From the IMG/VR virus record IMGVR_UViG_3300032163_000682, positions 1-21,656 of that record: DNA of 21,656 bases; one strand, written 5' to 3'. The DNA is from a virus. The translations under genes were made by a program, and so were the position numbers. The notes under the pieces are model-generated. The model was not told the DNA's origin and did no database searches. It saw nothing but the letters and a program-made list of their open reading frames with translations. This document shows positions 5,550 to 12,292 of the stretch, one piece after another. How positions within the stretch are numbered: the first letter of the stretch is position 1; each line of letters starts with the position of its first letter.

Positions 5550-6289
5550 TGTGCATAATGATAGTACAACCGAAAGGTGTGGGCAAAATACCTGACGCCA
5601 CGCTCCGCAATTGTTGGCGTGGCAATCACGATGGGGCGGGGTATATGTTTGCCACCGGGGGTAAACTGATTGTGCGTAAGCCATTCTTTAGGCTCAGGGG
5701 GTTACTGCAAGCATATGGTGCGGACTATGCTGTTTACGGTGGACTATCACCATTCGTTTTACACTTCCGTTGGGCAACGCACGGCAGTCGGACAACGAGC
5801 AATACGCATCCGCATGACGTTATACCTGACACCGTAGCATTAGTGCATAATGGGATATTACCTGCAGCTATCCCTGTTGGTGAAGATATTTCGGACACAG
5901 TGTGGTTTATTCGCGAATATCTATCGGGATTGCCGGTAGATAAATTGATGAGTAGAAGATGGAAGTATAAATTAGGTAAGGTTATCGGTCCTTCCAACAA
6001 ATTTGCGATGATGGATTATCGTGGGCGAGTATCTATCGTTAATCAAAATATGGGGGAATGGGATAGCGGCGTGTGGTATAGTAACTCTGGTTATCGTGAG
6101 TCGCTGATTTACGCCCCTTTAACTACTCAAGCCTGGCTAAGCAAATGGGCAGATGCTCCAGAGCATCGAGTATACGACGACCACCAGCAAACAAACAATC
6201 GTTGCTTATATGGGGAATCATTTGGCGATATGGAGGATCAAGAACTACGGGACCTGGACGAGGCATTTGCTCAGCACATTGCAAAGTAG
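5549..6289 (+). CDS. Class II glutamine amidotransferase
   Basis: This 246-residue Ntn-hydrolase-fold protein starts at an ATG that overlaps the amidoligase TAA by one base, with AGAGGAAA upstream. Cys2 (MCIMIVQP) is the expected N-terminal nucleophile once Met is removed. Other family marks are NHDGAGYMF, the glutamine-binding block HFRWATHGSRTTSNTHPH and ALVHNGIL. The length covers only the glutaminase domain, with no synthase domain attached, so the released ammonia would have to be used by a partner. The coupled amidoligase and the phosphoribosyltransferase 11 bases downstream are both candidates. Family confidence is high; pathway is inferred. Confidence 0.9.
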   Translation: MCIMIVQPKGVGKIPDATLRNCWRGNHDGAGYMFATGGKLIVRKPFFRLRGLLQAYGADYAVYGGLSPFVLHFRWATHGSRTTSNTHPHDVIPDTVALVHNGILPAAIPVGEDISDTVWFIREYLSGLPVDKLMSRRWKYKLGKVIGPSNKFAMMDYRGRVSIVNQNMGEWDSGVWYSNSGYRESLIYAPLTTQAWLSKWADAPEHRVYDDHQQTNNRCLYGESFGDMEDQELRDLDEAFAQHIAK

Positions 6290-6300
6290 CGAGAGGTAAC

Positions 6301-6729
6301 ATGATATCCTGTGCAAGCTATTTGCGAAAAGTACTTGATCCTTCTAGCCTTACTAGAGTCACTCGTCAGATAGCTAAAGTATTGAACAACCAACAATTTG
6401 ATGCGATAGCGATATCCGGATTAAGTGGATTATTAGTTGGTCCAGTCGTATCGGTAACAATGAAAAAACCTTTAGTGGTAGTACGCAAAGATGAAACCAG
6501 CCATTCGTCTTATGAAATCGAAACCAGTTTGCCGAACGGGGTGACGTGGAACTATATCATTCTTGATGATTTAATTTGTCTTGGCCATACAGTGGAACGA
6601 ATCATTAGCACTATCGGAAGACAATTCTCACAAACTAAGTGCGTTGGTATCGTATTATATCACGCCTGTTGTATCAATAAATGGGTCCGAAATTCTGATG
6701 AATCCTTCCCCGTGTTTGATGCAACGTAG
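6301..6729 (+). CDS. Type I phosphoribosyltransferase-like protein
   Basis: The start is ATG at 6301 after GAGAGG; the open frame extends upstream but over the preceding gene. The 142-residue protein has the PRTase core: AIAISGLSGLLVGP (PPi-loop region, about 36-48), PLVVVRK (58-64) and the PRPP-binding motif YIILDDLICLGHT (85-97) with the paired acidic residues D89-D90. It lacks an identifiable base-specific hood, so the acceptor cannot be named. It follows a class II amidotransferase; the two domain types are fused in amidophosphoribosyltransferase PurF, but here they are separate genes beside an amidoligase. Confidence 0.8.
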   Translation: MISCASYLRKVLDPSSLTRVTRQIAKVLNNQQFDAIAISGLSGLLVGPVVSVTMKKPLVVVRKDETSHSSYEIETSLPNGVTWNYIILDDLICLGHTVERIISTIGRQFSQTKCVGIVLYHACCINKWVRNSDESFPVFDAT

Positions 6730-6753
6730 TAAACTTAACTCAGAGGTATGAAA

Positions 6754-6978
6754 ATGACGCGTAGAGATTATGTTATGATTGCGGGAGCAATCAATCGTGC
6801 TGTGCAATGCGGGCGCAACCTGGACACACCAGACCGGCAGCAAGCAGCCGACGTAGTACTTCAGCTTACCATTGCCGAACTAGGTTATGTGTTTAGTCAA
6901 GATAGCGAACGGTTTGACCGTGAGCGATTTGAGAATGCTTGCCGCAAAAATATACGCATTGGCGTAAGAGACGAATAG
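6754..6978 (+). CDS. Small conserved phage protein, RRDYVMIA type
   Basis: Two in-frame ATGs exist (6748 and 6754). The second is preferred because AGAGG then lies about 7 bases upstream and the protein begins MTRRDYVMIAGAINRAV. This N-terminus and the later RFDRERFENAC segment match a widespread short phage protein of unknown function (R/K-DY-x-LIA ... FDRxRFLxAC). At 74 residues it is a usual length. It belongs to the same operon as the amidoligase cassette. Confidence 0.75.
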   Translation: MTRRDYVMIAGAINRAVQCGRNLDTPDRQQAADVVLQLTIAELGYVFSQDSERFDRERFENACRKNIRIGVRDE

Positions 6979-6987
6979 GAGATAATC

Positions 6988-7185
6988 GTGCAGCGTTATT
7001 GGTGGACCTACAAAAACGAAAAAGTGTTGGATAGAGGAATAGCTAAAACTTTTAGAGGCATCGACCGCAGAGCGATGAGAGTTCATCGGTGTGGCGCAAA
7101 TTTGATGTATACTTACAGCAAAGAAGATAGGGAAGCGTGCATCCGCGAAATGGGTTTAATAGAGGTAAAAAATGTCGCCGATTAA
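6988..7185 (+). CDS. Small basic protein, unknown function
   Basis: GTG at 6988 follows GGAG by about 6 bases and lies 9 bases after the previous stop. The 65-residue product starts MQRYWWTYKNEKVLDRGIAK and is basic and aromatic-rich at the N-terminus. No family is recognised. Its end overlaps the next gene start by 14 bases, which supports translation. Confidence 0.65.
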   Translation: MQRYWWTYKNEKVLDRGIAKTFRGIDRRAMRVHRCGANLMYTYSKEDREACIREMGLIEVKNVAD

Positions 7186-7420
7186 GGTATCTAAAGTGGG
7201 CAAGCCTATTTGGCGTGAGTCAGAGCGCGAATACGCGGGCCGGGCAATAGTGGTGGGACTAGAACCGCTAAGTATTTGCTTCCGTCTCGCCGGTTGCCGA
7301 CAAGTGGTCCGCCTGCCCATTGGACTGGCTTATGAGCGGGCTTGTCAGCTTGAAGCAAATCACGTTAAACCAAAGCGCGTGCGGCGGACCTTCAGACGTG
7401 GCGCATTAGCCTTCCAATAA
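7172..7420 (+). CDS. Small basic phage-type protein
   Basis: ATG at 7172 has AGAGGTAAAA upstream and overlaps the previous gene by 14 bases. The 82-residue product has a beta-rich middle (GRAIVVGLEPLSICFRLAG, then RQVVRLPIGLAYERACQLEA) and a strongly basic tail (KPKRVRRTFRRG). Short phage proteins of this general shape are common upstream of replication genes. It is the last gene before the promoter at 7479-7506. Function unknown. Confidence 0.65.
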   Translation: MSPIKVSKVGKPIWRESEREYAGRAIVVGLEPLSICFRLAGCRQVVRLPIGLAYERACQLEANHVKPKRVRRTFRRGALAFQ

Positions 7421-7451
7421 TAACCGACCGCTATTGGGTGTTATCGGACGA

Positions 7452-7516
7452 GCAATCCGGGCAATCCGGGTATTTTGTTTGCTTTTCGTCTGAAATAGGG
7501 TAAGGTTAATTAAACC
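7452..7516 (+). promoter_or_regulatory. Rightward promoter of the replication operon, with shared 18-nt element
   Basis: GGTAAGGTTAATTAAACC (7499-7516) repeats exactly, in the transcription sense, the element of the leftward promoter at 2415-2432. Here TAAGGT (7501-7506) would be the -10 and TTGCTT (7479-7484, 16-base spacer) a weak -35. Upstream, GCAATCCGG is repeated in tandem (7452-7460, 7461-7469), possibly an activator site compensating for the poor -35. The first gene starts 14 bases after the element. Confidence 0.55.
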
Positions 7517-7530
7517 CGTATAGGTAAGCA

Positions 7531-7761
7531 ATGAAATCTGGAACATGTAACTGGAGTAGTGCAAAGCAACAAGGGCATAACCCAAAGGACACAAAGGCCA
7601 CTCAAATTTGGGCGGGTATTCAGGAAATGGAATTGAATAATCGCAGATCAGCATTGCGTGAAAGTCGCCGATCTTCAACGCGAATAGCGCGTTCTTTTTG
7701 TCAGCGTTTGGAAGATGGGTTTGAGATGCTACACCCCGATAATGGAAATGATCCGGCTTAA
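7531..7761 (+). CDS. Small protein preceding the DNA polymerase, unknown function
   Basis: ATG at 7531 follows AGGTAAGC. The 76-residue product is hydrophilic and basic in the middle, running from WAGIQEMELNNRRSALRESR to SSTRIARSF, and ends ...HPDNGNDPA. It is first in the operon behind the promoter at 7479-7506 and ends 3 bases before the polymerase start. A DNA-associated role would suit charge and context, but no motif is recognised. Confidence 0.6.
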   Translation: MKSGTCNWSSAKQQGHNPKDTKATQIWAGIQEMELNNRRSALRESRRSSTRIARSFCQRLEDGFEMLHPDNGNDPA

Positions 7762-7764
7762 TTT

Positions 7765-9846
7765 ATGACAAAACCCCCGCCTCCATTACCTAAATCTTTG
7801 CCCCCACTACCAATTGTAATCCCCACACTAAAGATGTGGACGGAGGTATTGCAGCAAGCCGATTATCCCAAAACAGTGATTGTCTTGGATTTTGAGACGT
7901 ACTATGATACTGAGTATTCGATGGGGCCAAAAAGACTGTCCACTATTGAATACATACAAGATAAACGGTTTGAGATATTGGGCGTTGGTTTATTGACGAT
8001 GAAGGCGGATTATCCATTCAAAGAATACGAACAGGGAAGCAAATTTTGGTCCCATAATTTAGGGATGATAGTTACTTTACAGGATTTGTACGGGCAAAAT
8101 TTGGAGCGTTGCACTGTTGTGGTGCAGAATGCAATTTTTGATGCGGGTATACTCGCTTACCGTTATGGTATTTATCCGCCCTATATCATTGACACCTTAT
8201 CCCTTGCTCGTCATTGGTGTGCGCGTTCCAAACACGGGTTAGCCGATCTTTGCAAACAATGGGGGTTGAAAGACAAGGGAGATACGAAAGAATTTGCCGG
8301 GTTATCCGCCAAGTTTCGATTCGTGCGACAGAAGAATAACAAACCGCCCATACGAATTGCTCCATCCGCTTCGACCGCCCCTATCTGGGTAAATCTAGCT
8401 CGCTATTGTGAGAACGATATCGCCCGTACATGGGAAGTTTTTACATTGCTCTTGCCTCGATTGTCTAATCCTCACGTGGAATTGCCGCTAATGCAGCGAA
8501 CATTAGAGCTATTCACAAAACCACAGTTGGAATTTGATTCAATCAAAGCAGAGATTCTAGAACGGCAAATACGGGGGGAGATGAATGCAGATTTAGAGGC
8601 GGTGAGCGCATCGCAAAAAGAAATTTCTGGGACGATAAGTTTTGATAGGCTTATGACTAAAGCTCTAGAGGATGCTGGGGAATCCCCTCTTAATTACATG
8701 AAAACAGGCAAGAAGGGTATGCTGCTGGCTTTAGCCAAAGGGGATGAGGGTCGAAAAAAGTTATTGACTCACTATAATGAACGGGTGAGAAACCTAATTA
8801 AAGCTCGTTTATCAGTTAAGAGTTGGCCATTGCATATATCTCGTATTGATAATATGCAGTTTCAAGCGATAGCGGCAAAAGGTAAACTTCCCATTGCTCT
8901 TAAATACTATGGAGCACATACCGGGCGTTGGAGTGGTGGGGAAAAAATTAACCCACAAAATCTCGGAGGCAAAGGTGACAACTACCTCATCAACGGAATA
9001 CGCAAACTCATTATCGCTCCCGAAGGATATAAGCTCGTCATTGCGGATGCTGCTCAGATTGAGGCTCGCGTGCTTGCCTGGCTTGCCGGGCAAGATGATT
9101 TGGTGGAACAATTCAGGCAGAACATTGACGCATATTCGGCCCTCGCCTCGAAGGTATTGGGGAAAACTGTAAGAAAAGCCAAAGACGGGGAACTAGATTA
9201 TGAGGAAATGAAAGAAGCCCGTGGCTTCGGCAAAGTGGGCGTACTCGGCTGTGGCTATGGTATGGGTGCGGAGCAAATGAAAATCTACGCCGCCACCCCA
9301 CCATTCAATTTAGAATTGACCGACGGAATGGCTCGGCGGATAGTTGATAGCTACCGCAAAACTAACCCAATGATTACCCTATTCTGGCAAGATATCGAAG
9401 ATGCCTTTAGATTTACTGCCCATTGGGGTAGACCCGGCAAGTTGCGAAATTTAGCCTTTTCTGGTACAAAAGAATGCCATGTACAGATTACCTTACCTAG
9501 TGGGCGAATGCTTTATTACCATAAAGTAAGACTAGTGAATAATGGTATTGAAGTGTGGAACGATTTGCATAATAAATGGGAGTATACCTGGGGCGGTTCG
9601 CTGACAGAAAATGTGGTACAGGCTATCGCGAGGGACATACTTGCAGAATCATGGTTACGATTGGAAGCTGCTGGCATCCACGTTGCCTTGACTGTTCACG
9701 ACGAATTAGTATCGGTTATACCCGAAACTCAAACCCAACACGCGTTACAAGCGTCCCTCTTTAGTTTAAGTGCGCCCCCCATATGGGCAAAAGACTTGCC
9801 ACTCTCGGCAGAAGGTAAGATCGCGGATAGGTATGGCGAACATTAA
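7765..9846 (+). CDS. polA: Phage family A DNA polymerase with 3'-5' exonuclease
   Basis: This 693-residue replicative polymerase has a proline-rich N-terminus. The proofreading exonuclease shows VIVLDFETYYD (D42, E44; ExoI), VVQNAIFDAGI (ExoII) and RYCENDIARTWEVF (ExoIII). The polymerase domain has the template-binding block AHTGRWSGGEKINPQN, motif A as ADAAQIEARVLAW (D428; the usual DYSQIE is DAAQIE), motif B RGFGKVGVLGCGYGMG (R486, K490, Y498) and motif C VHDELVS (H645-E647). Aligned on K490 and Y498, the position equal to E. coli Phe762 is Leu494. There is no 5' nuclease domain, as is usual for phage forms. It is followed two bases later by the methyltransferase gene. Confidence 0.95.
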   Translation: MTKPPPPLPKSLPPLPIVIPTLKMWTEVLQQADYPKTVIVLDFETYYDTEYSMGPKRLSTIEYIQDKRFEILGVGLLTMKADYPFKEYEQGSKFWSHNLGMIVTLQDLYGQNLERCTVVVQNAIFDAGILAYRYGIYPPYIIDTLSLARHWCARSKHGLADLCKQWGLKDKGDTKEFAGLSAKFRFVRQKNNKPPIRIAPSASTAPIWVNLARYCENDIARTWEVFTLLLPRLSNPHVELPLMQRTLELFTKPQLEFDSIKAEILERQIRGEMNADLEAVSASQKEISGTISFDRLMTKALEDAGESPLNYMKTGKKGMLLALAKGDEGRKKLLTHYNERVRNLIKARLSVKSWPLHISRIDNMQFQAIAAKGKLPIALKYYGAHTGRWSGGEKINPQNLGGKGDNYLINGIRKLIIAPEGYKLVIADAAQIEARVLAWLAGQDDLVEQFRQNIDAYSALASKVLGKTVRKAKDGELDYEEMKEARGFGKVGVLGCGYGMGAEQMKIYAATPPFNLELTDGMARRIVDSYRKTNPMITLFWQDIEDAFRFTAHWGRPGKLRNLAFSGTKECHVQITLPSGRMLYYHKVRLVNNGIEVWNDLHNKWEYTWGGSLTENVVQAIARDILAESWLRLEAAGIHVALTVHDELVSVIPETQTQHALQASLFSLSAPPIWAKDLPLSAEGKIADRYGEH

Positions 9847-9848
9847 AT

Positions 9849-10523
9849 ATGACCCATCAATTTAATATTGCGGATGCCCTGGATTTACCAATATCCAATC
9901 GGTTCGCCGATCTGGTATTTTACTTCCCACCTTATGAAGATGCGAGAACATACGACATACAGTTTTCTACACGCGGAGAATATTGGGTTGCTTGGGCTAA
10001 AGACCGATTTCTGGAATCGCTACGTATTTGCAAGGGACTTGTAGTATGGGTAGTCGAGGGTAAAACCCGCGATTTCCGTTGGTCCGCGACACCGGCTTTG
10101 CTAACGGCCGATTTACATAGAGCTGGCGTGCGCCTCCGTAAACCTCCCGTGTTTCATCGTGTTGGAATTCCTGGTAGTGGTGGTCCTGATTGGCTGCGGA
10201 ACGATTATGAATTCATCGTGTGTGCAACCAATAGTGGAAAGTTACCGTGGTCTGACAATGTAGCAATGGGTAAACCGTGTGGTTATCCGCCTGGCGGGGT
10301 AATGAGCAATCGTACACAAGATGGGCAGAGATGTCTTGCGGAGTTTTTCATCCGCTCATTTTGCCCACCCGGTGGGATTGTGATTGATCCTTTCAGCGGA
10401 TCAGATACTACGGTTTGTGTTGCTGAGAAGTGGGGACGAAGCGGCTATGGATTCGATATCAGGCAATCACAGGTAGACTTAGGATATCGGTGTTTGGCCG
10501 AAGTGAAAGTCGAGGCAACATGA
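9849..10523 (+). CDS. Phage DNA methyltransferase (N6/N4 class), apparently internally shortened
   Basis: The 224-residue protein has an N6_N4 methylase layout with the catalytic motif first: LVFYFPPYEDARTYD (motif IV, about 22-36), then CKGLVVWVVEGKTRDFRWSA, PGSGGPDWLRNDYEFIVCA and the SAM motif IVIDPFSGSDTT (177-188). Phage relatives known to me normally have SPPY at motif IV, SGSGTT at motif I, and a long middle segment between about residues 161 and 162 that ends in an LAxFFVRSFCPPGG-like stretch. Here NRTQDGQR joins CLAEFFIRSFCPPGG directly, so that middle part, perhaps target recognition, seems absent. It may be inactive or have changed specificity. The stop overlaps the resolvase start (ATGA). 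Confidence 0.85.
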   Translation: MTHQFNIADALDLPISNRFADLVFYFPPYEDARTYDIQFSTRGEYWVAWAKDRFLESLRICKGLVVWVVEGKTRDFRWSATPALLTADLHRAGVRLRKPPVFHRVGIPGSGGPDWLRNDYEFIVCATNSGKLPWSDNVAMGKPCGYPPGGVMSNRTQDGQRCLAEFFIRSFCPPGGIVIDPFSGSDTTVCVAEKWGRSGYGFDIRQSQVDLGYRCLAEVKVEAT

Positions 10524-11062
10524 ACTACATCGGAATTGACCCCGGTCGTAAGGGAGCTATTGGCTTTATCTCAGATGAGGGAACGATTATAAAAGTCTGG
10601 GATATGCCCCCAGAACAAAATCGGGGTATTGATTTAAGTGAGTGGGCAATTATCTTCGGTGATCTCTATAATAAGCATGTGAAAATCGCCCTCGAATGGA
10701 ATCAGGGTAGACCACACGATGTGCCGGACTTCGCTTTTCGCTTTGGCCTACAGACTGGACAGATTGACGGCTGGCTCAAGGCCAAAGGTTACGATGTTGT
10801 TCACCTTAGCCCACAGCGATGGAAACCTTATTTTGGCTTGCCTGGCAAACAGGATGATCCACATAGTATAGTTGGTTGCGAATTATTCGACCGATGTTAT
10901 CCAACAAGTGGGCATTTAGTTGTAGGACCGCGCGGAGGAATTCTTGACGGCAGACTCGACGCCCTATTGATTGCCCATTACCTTCGCACGATAGACCAGT
11001 CTCCCGTTGGCAATAAAGGCGGAAAGCGTAAACCCCGATTTTTAGGAATGACCAATGATTGA
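10520..11062 (+). CDS. RuvC-like Holliday junction resolvase
   Basis: The start is ATG at 10520, in an ATGA overlap with the methyltransferase, with CGAGG upstream. The 180-residue protein has an RNase H-like RuvC fold: IGIDPGRKGAIGF (D7), the second-strand acid in IALEWNQG (E59) and the C-terminal acidic pair ILDGRLDALLIAHYL (D143, D147). This complete acid set supports an active junction endonuclease that resolves recombination or branched replication intermediates. Its place beside polymerase, Sak4-like and PD-(D/E)XK genes fits. Confidence 0.88.
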   Translation: MNYIGIDPGRKGAIGFISDEGTIIKVWDMPPEQNRGIDLSEWAIIFGDLYNKHVKIALEWNQGRPHDVPDFAFRFGLQTGQIDGWLKAKGYDVVHLSPQRWKPYFGLPGKQDDPHSIVGCELFDRCYPTSGHLVVGPRGGILDGRLDALLIAHYLRTIDQSPVGNKGGKRKPRFLGMTND

Positions 11063-11258
11063 AATTGATTATGAGTTGAAGCACTTGATGGATAATGTGA
11101 GATTTTGGACAGTATTTCCTAACTACAAAGACACTAAAACAGATAGTAATTCTGAGACGTGTCTTAAAGAAGCTGTGGATAAATTAGTACGCCGCATCTG
11201 TGATTTAAGTTATTCTTGGAATTGGACATCGCCCGAATTCTCTGGAATGAAGTTGTAA
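11055..11258 (+). CDS. Small protein, unknown function
   Basis: ATG at 11055 has AGGAATG upstream and overlaps the resolvase gene by 8 bases. The 67-residue product starts MIEIDYELKHLMDNVRFW, has a helical middle (LKEAVDKLVRRICDL) and ends WNWTSPEFSGMKL. The next gene starts directly at its TAA. No family is recognised; operon position supports expression. Confidence 0.65.
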   Translation: MIEIDYELKHLMDNVRFWTVFPNYKDTKTDSNSETCLKEAVDKLVRRICDLSYSWNWTSPEFSGMKL

Positions 11259-11593
11259 ATGAAAACAATAGCTTACGATCCCCCGATTGTTACATTCGAT
11301 GATGATGGAATTCGTCCCAATGGAAAATCTGCTGAATGCCTTTATTGTAATCAAAAAATCGGACAAAAGCATACATATGATTGTGTGACGTTTACGAAAA
11401 AGTTCGTCTGCGATATATTTTCAATGTGGAGGTTGAAGTTCCGCATTTTTGGAATAAGCAAGACATTCAATTTCACTATAATGATAGTAGTTGGTGTGCT
11501 GATAATGCCGTAGATGATATTAATTCACAATTGAAAGATGACATTGCGTGCTTATGTCAGTTTTTTAAATGTGAATTTGTGGAAGAAATATAG
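11259..11593 (+). CDS. Zinc-knuckle phage protein split by a -1 frameshift near 11395
   Basis: Frame 1 from ATG 11259 reads MKTIAYDPPIVTFDDDGIR, then CLYCNQKIGQKHTYDC (a C-x2-C...H...C metal site), then DCVTFTKK. After the run CGAAAAAG (about 11395-11402) the sensible protein continues in the -1 frame: VRLRYIFNVEVEVPHFWNKQ, then IQFHYNDSSWCADNAVDDI and CLCQFFKCEFVEEI to the TAG at 11591. A short phage protein family with the order CxxC...H..DC, a strand-rich VEVP..W segment and N-SSWC-DN...C-C fits only if the two frames are joined. One extra A in the run restores it. It could be a sequencing or assembly slip, a real inactivating deletion, or recoding. Confidence 0.7.
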
Positions 11594-11603
11594 AAAAGGA
11601 CAT

Positions 11604-12128
11604 ATGCAAACAGATGTGTTTAATAAACCGTCGGCGTGGAAGGGATTGGAAACTAAATACAAGAAGTATTTACCGGATGGATTTGATCCGCGCATTATTG
11701 TTGAAATTGGCGTTGACTACGGATATTCATTCTTCCACTTTGCAAAAGATTGGCCATTAACTTTGGTGATGGGAATCGACTGGTATGGTCCATCCGCTCT
11801 TCACAGCGATGCAGAGGTGTGGGTTAAATCCCATTTGCCGGAATTTCCTAATACTCAACTAATTGTAGGTGATAGTCGTAAAGCCGCACAAGAGTGGAAA
11901 ATACCGATTGATCTCCTACACATTGACGCTATCCACGATTACGAGAATCTCAGGGTTGACTTCACCGCTTGGGAGCCGCACGTGCGTCCCGGTGGAGTAG
12001 TCATGTTCCACGACGTTATATCTTTCCCGGATATGGCATGTTTTTTTTGGGAAATTCCGGGGCATAAAGAATTGATACAAGAACATCATGGATTAGGTTA
12101 CTGGTTTAAACCAATGGAAAATAAATGA
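11604..12128 (+). CDS. Class I SAM-dependent methyltransferase
   Basis: The ATG at 11604 with AAAAGGA upstream is used; the frame extends further back over the preceding gene. The 174-residue protein has motif I IIVEIGVDYGYSFFHFA (about 31-47), MGIDWYGPS as motif II, VGDSRKAAQEW, and IDLLHIDAIHDYENLRVDF followed by VRPGGVVMFHDV, the metal and post-motif pattern of the Methyltransf_24 group. Such enzymes methylate small molecules or sugars rather than DNA. A second, CmcI-like relative is at 248-868. Why it lies in the replication operon is not evident. Confidence 0.82.
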   Translation: MQTDVFNKPSAWKGLETKYKKYLPDGFDPRIIVEIGVDYGYSFFHFAKDWPLTLVMGIDWYGPSALHSDAEVWVKSHLPEFPNTQLIVGDSRKAAQEWKIPIDLLHIDAIHDYENLRVDFTAWEPHVRPGGVVMFHDVISFPDMACFFWEIPGHKELIQEHHGLGYWFKPMENK

Positions 12129-12292
12129 CAATAACTGATTTGGTGCGACAGACTTTAGTGGATTTGAAAAAGCCTGTTGTAATGACTGAAGAGATCGTAG
12201 AGAAATTACAACAAGAGATGATATATCATCCAGAAATTAAAAATTCTGCGAGGCTGCTATTAAAATTTATTAGCCAACTTATTGAGGTATAA
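12125..12292 (+). CDS. Small helical protein of 55 residues
   Basis: ATG at 12125 overlaps the methyltransferase TGA (ATGA), and its TAA overlaps the next ATG (TAATG). The product begins MTITDLVRQTLVDLKKPVVM, continues EEIVEKLQQEM and ends with the hydrophobic helix ARLLLKFISQLIEV. Coupling at both ends is strong evidence that it is translated. No family is recognised. Confidence 0.65.
   Translation: MTITDLVRQTLVDLKKPVVMTEEIVEKLQQEMIYHPEIKNSARLLLKFISQLIEV

Noticed and set aside
7421-7451. Terminator after the amidoligase operon
   Set aside because: No stable stem followed by a T run could be found before the next promoter, so read-through is likely.
8894-9304. Alternative frames inside the polymerase gene
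   Set aside because: They overlap motifs A and B of the polymerase and have no independent support.
11395-11402. A proven programmed frameshift site
   Set aside because: The run resembles A AAA AAG but is preceded by G, and no clear downstream stimulator was identified, so recoding is only one option beside an assembly error.
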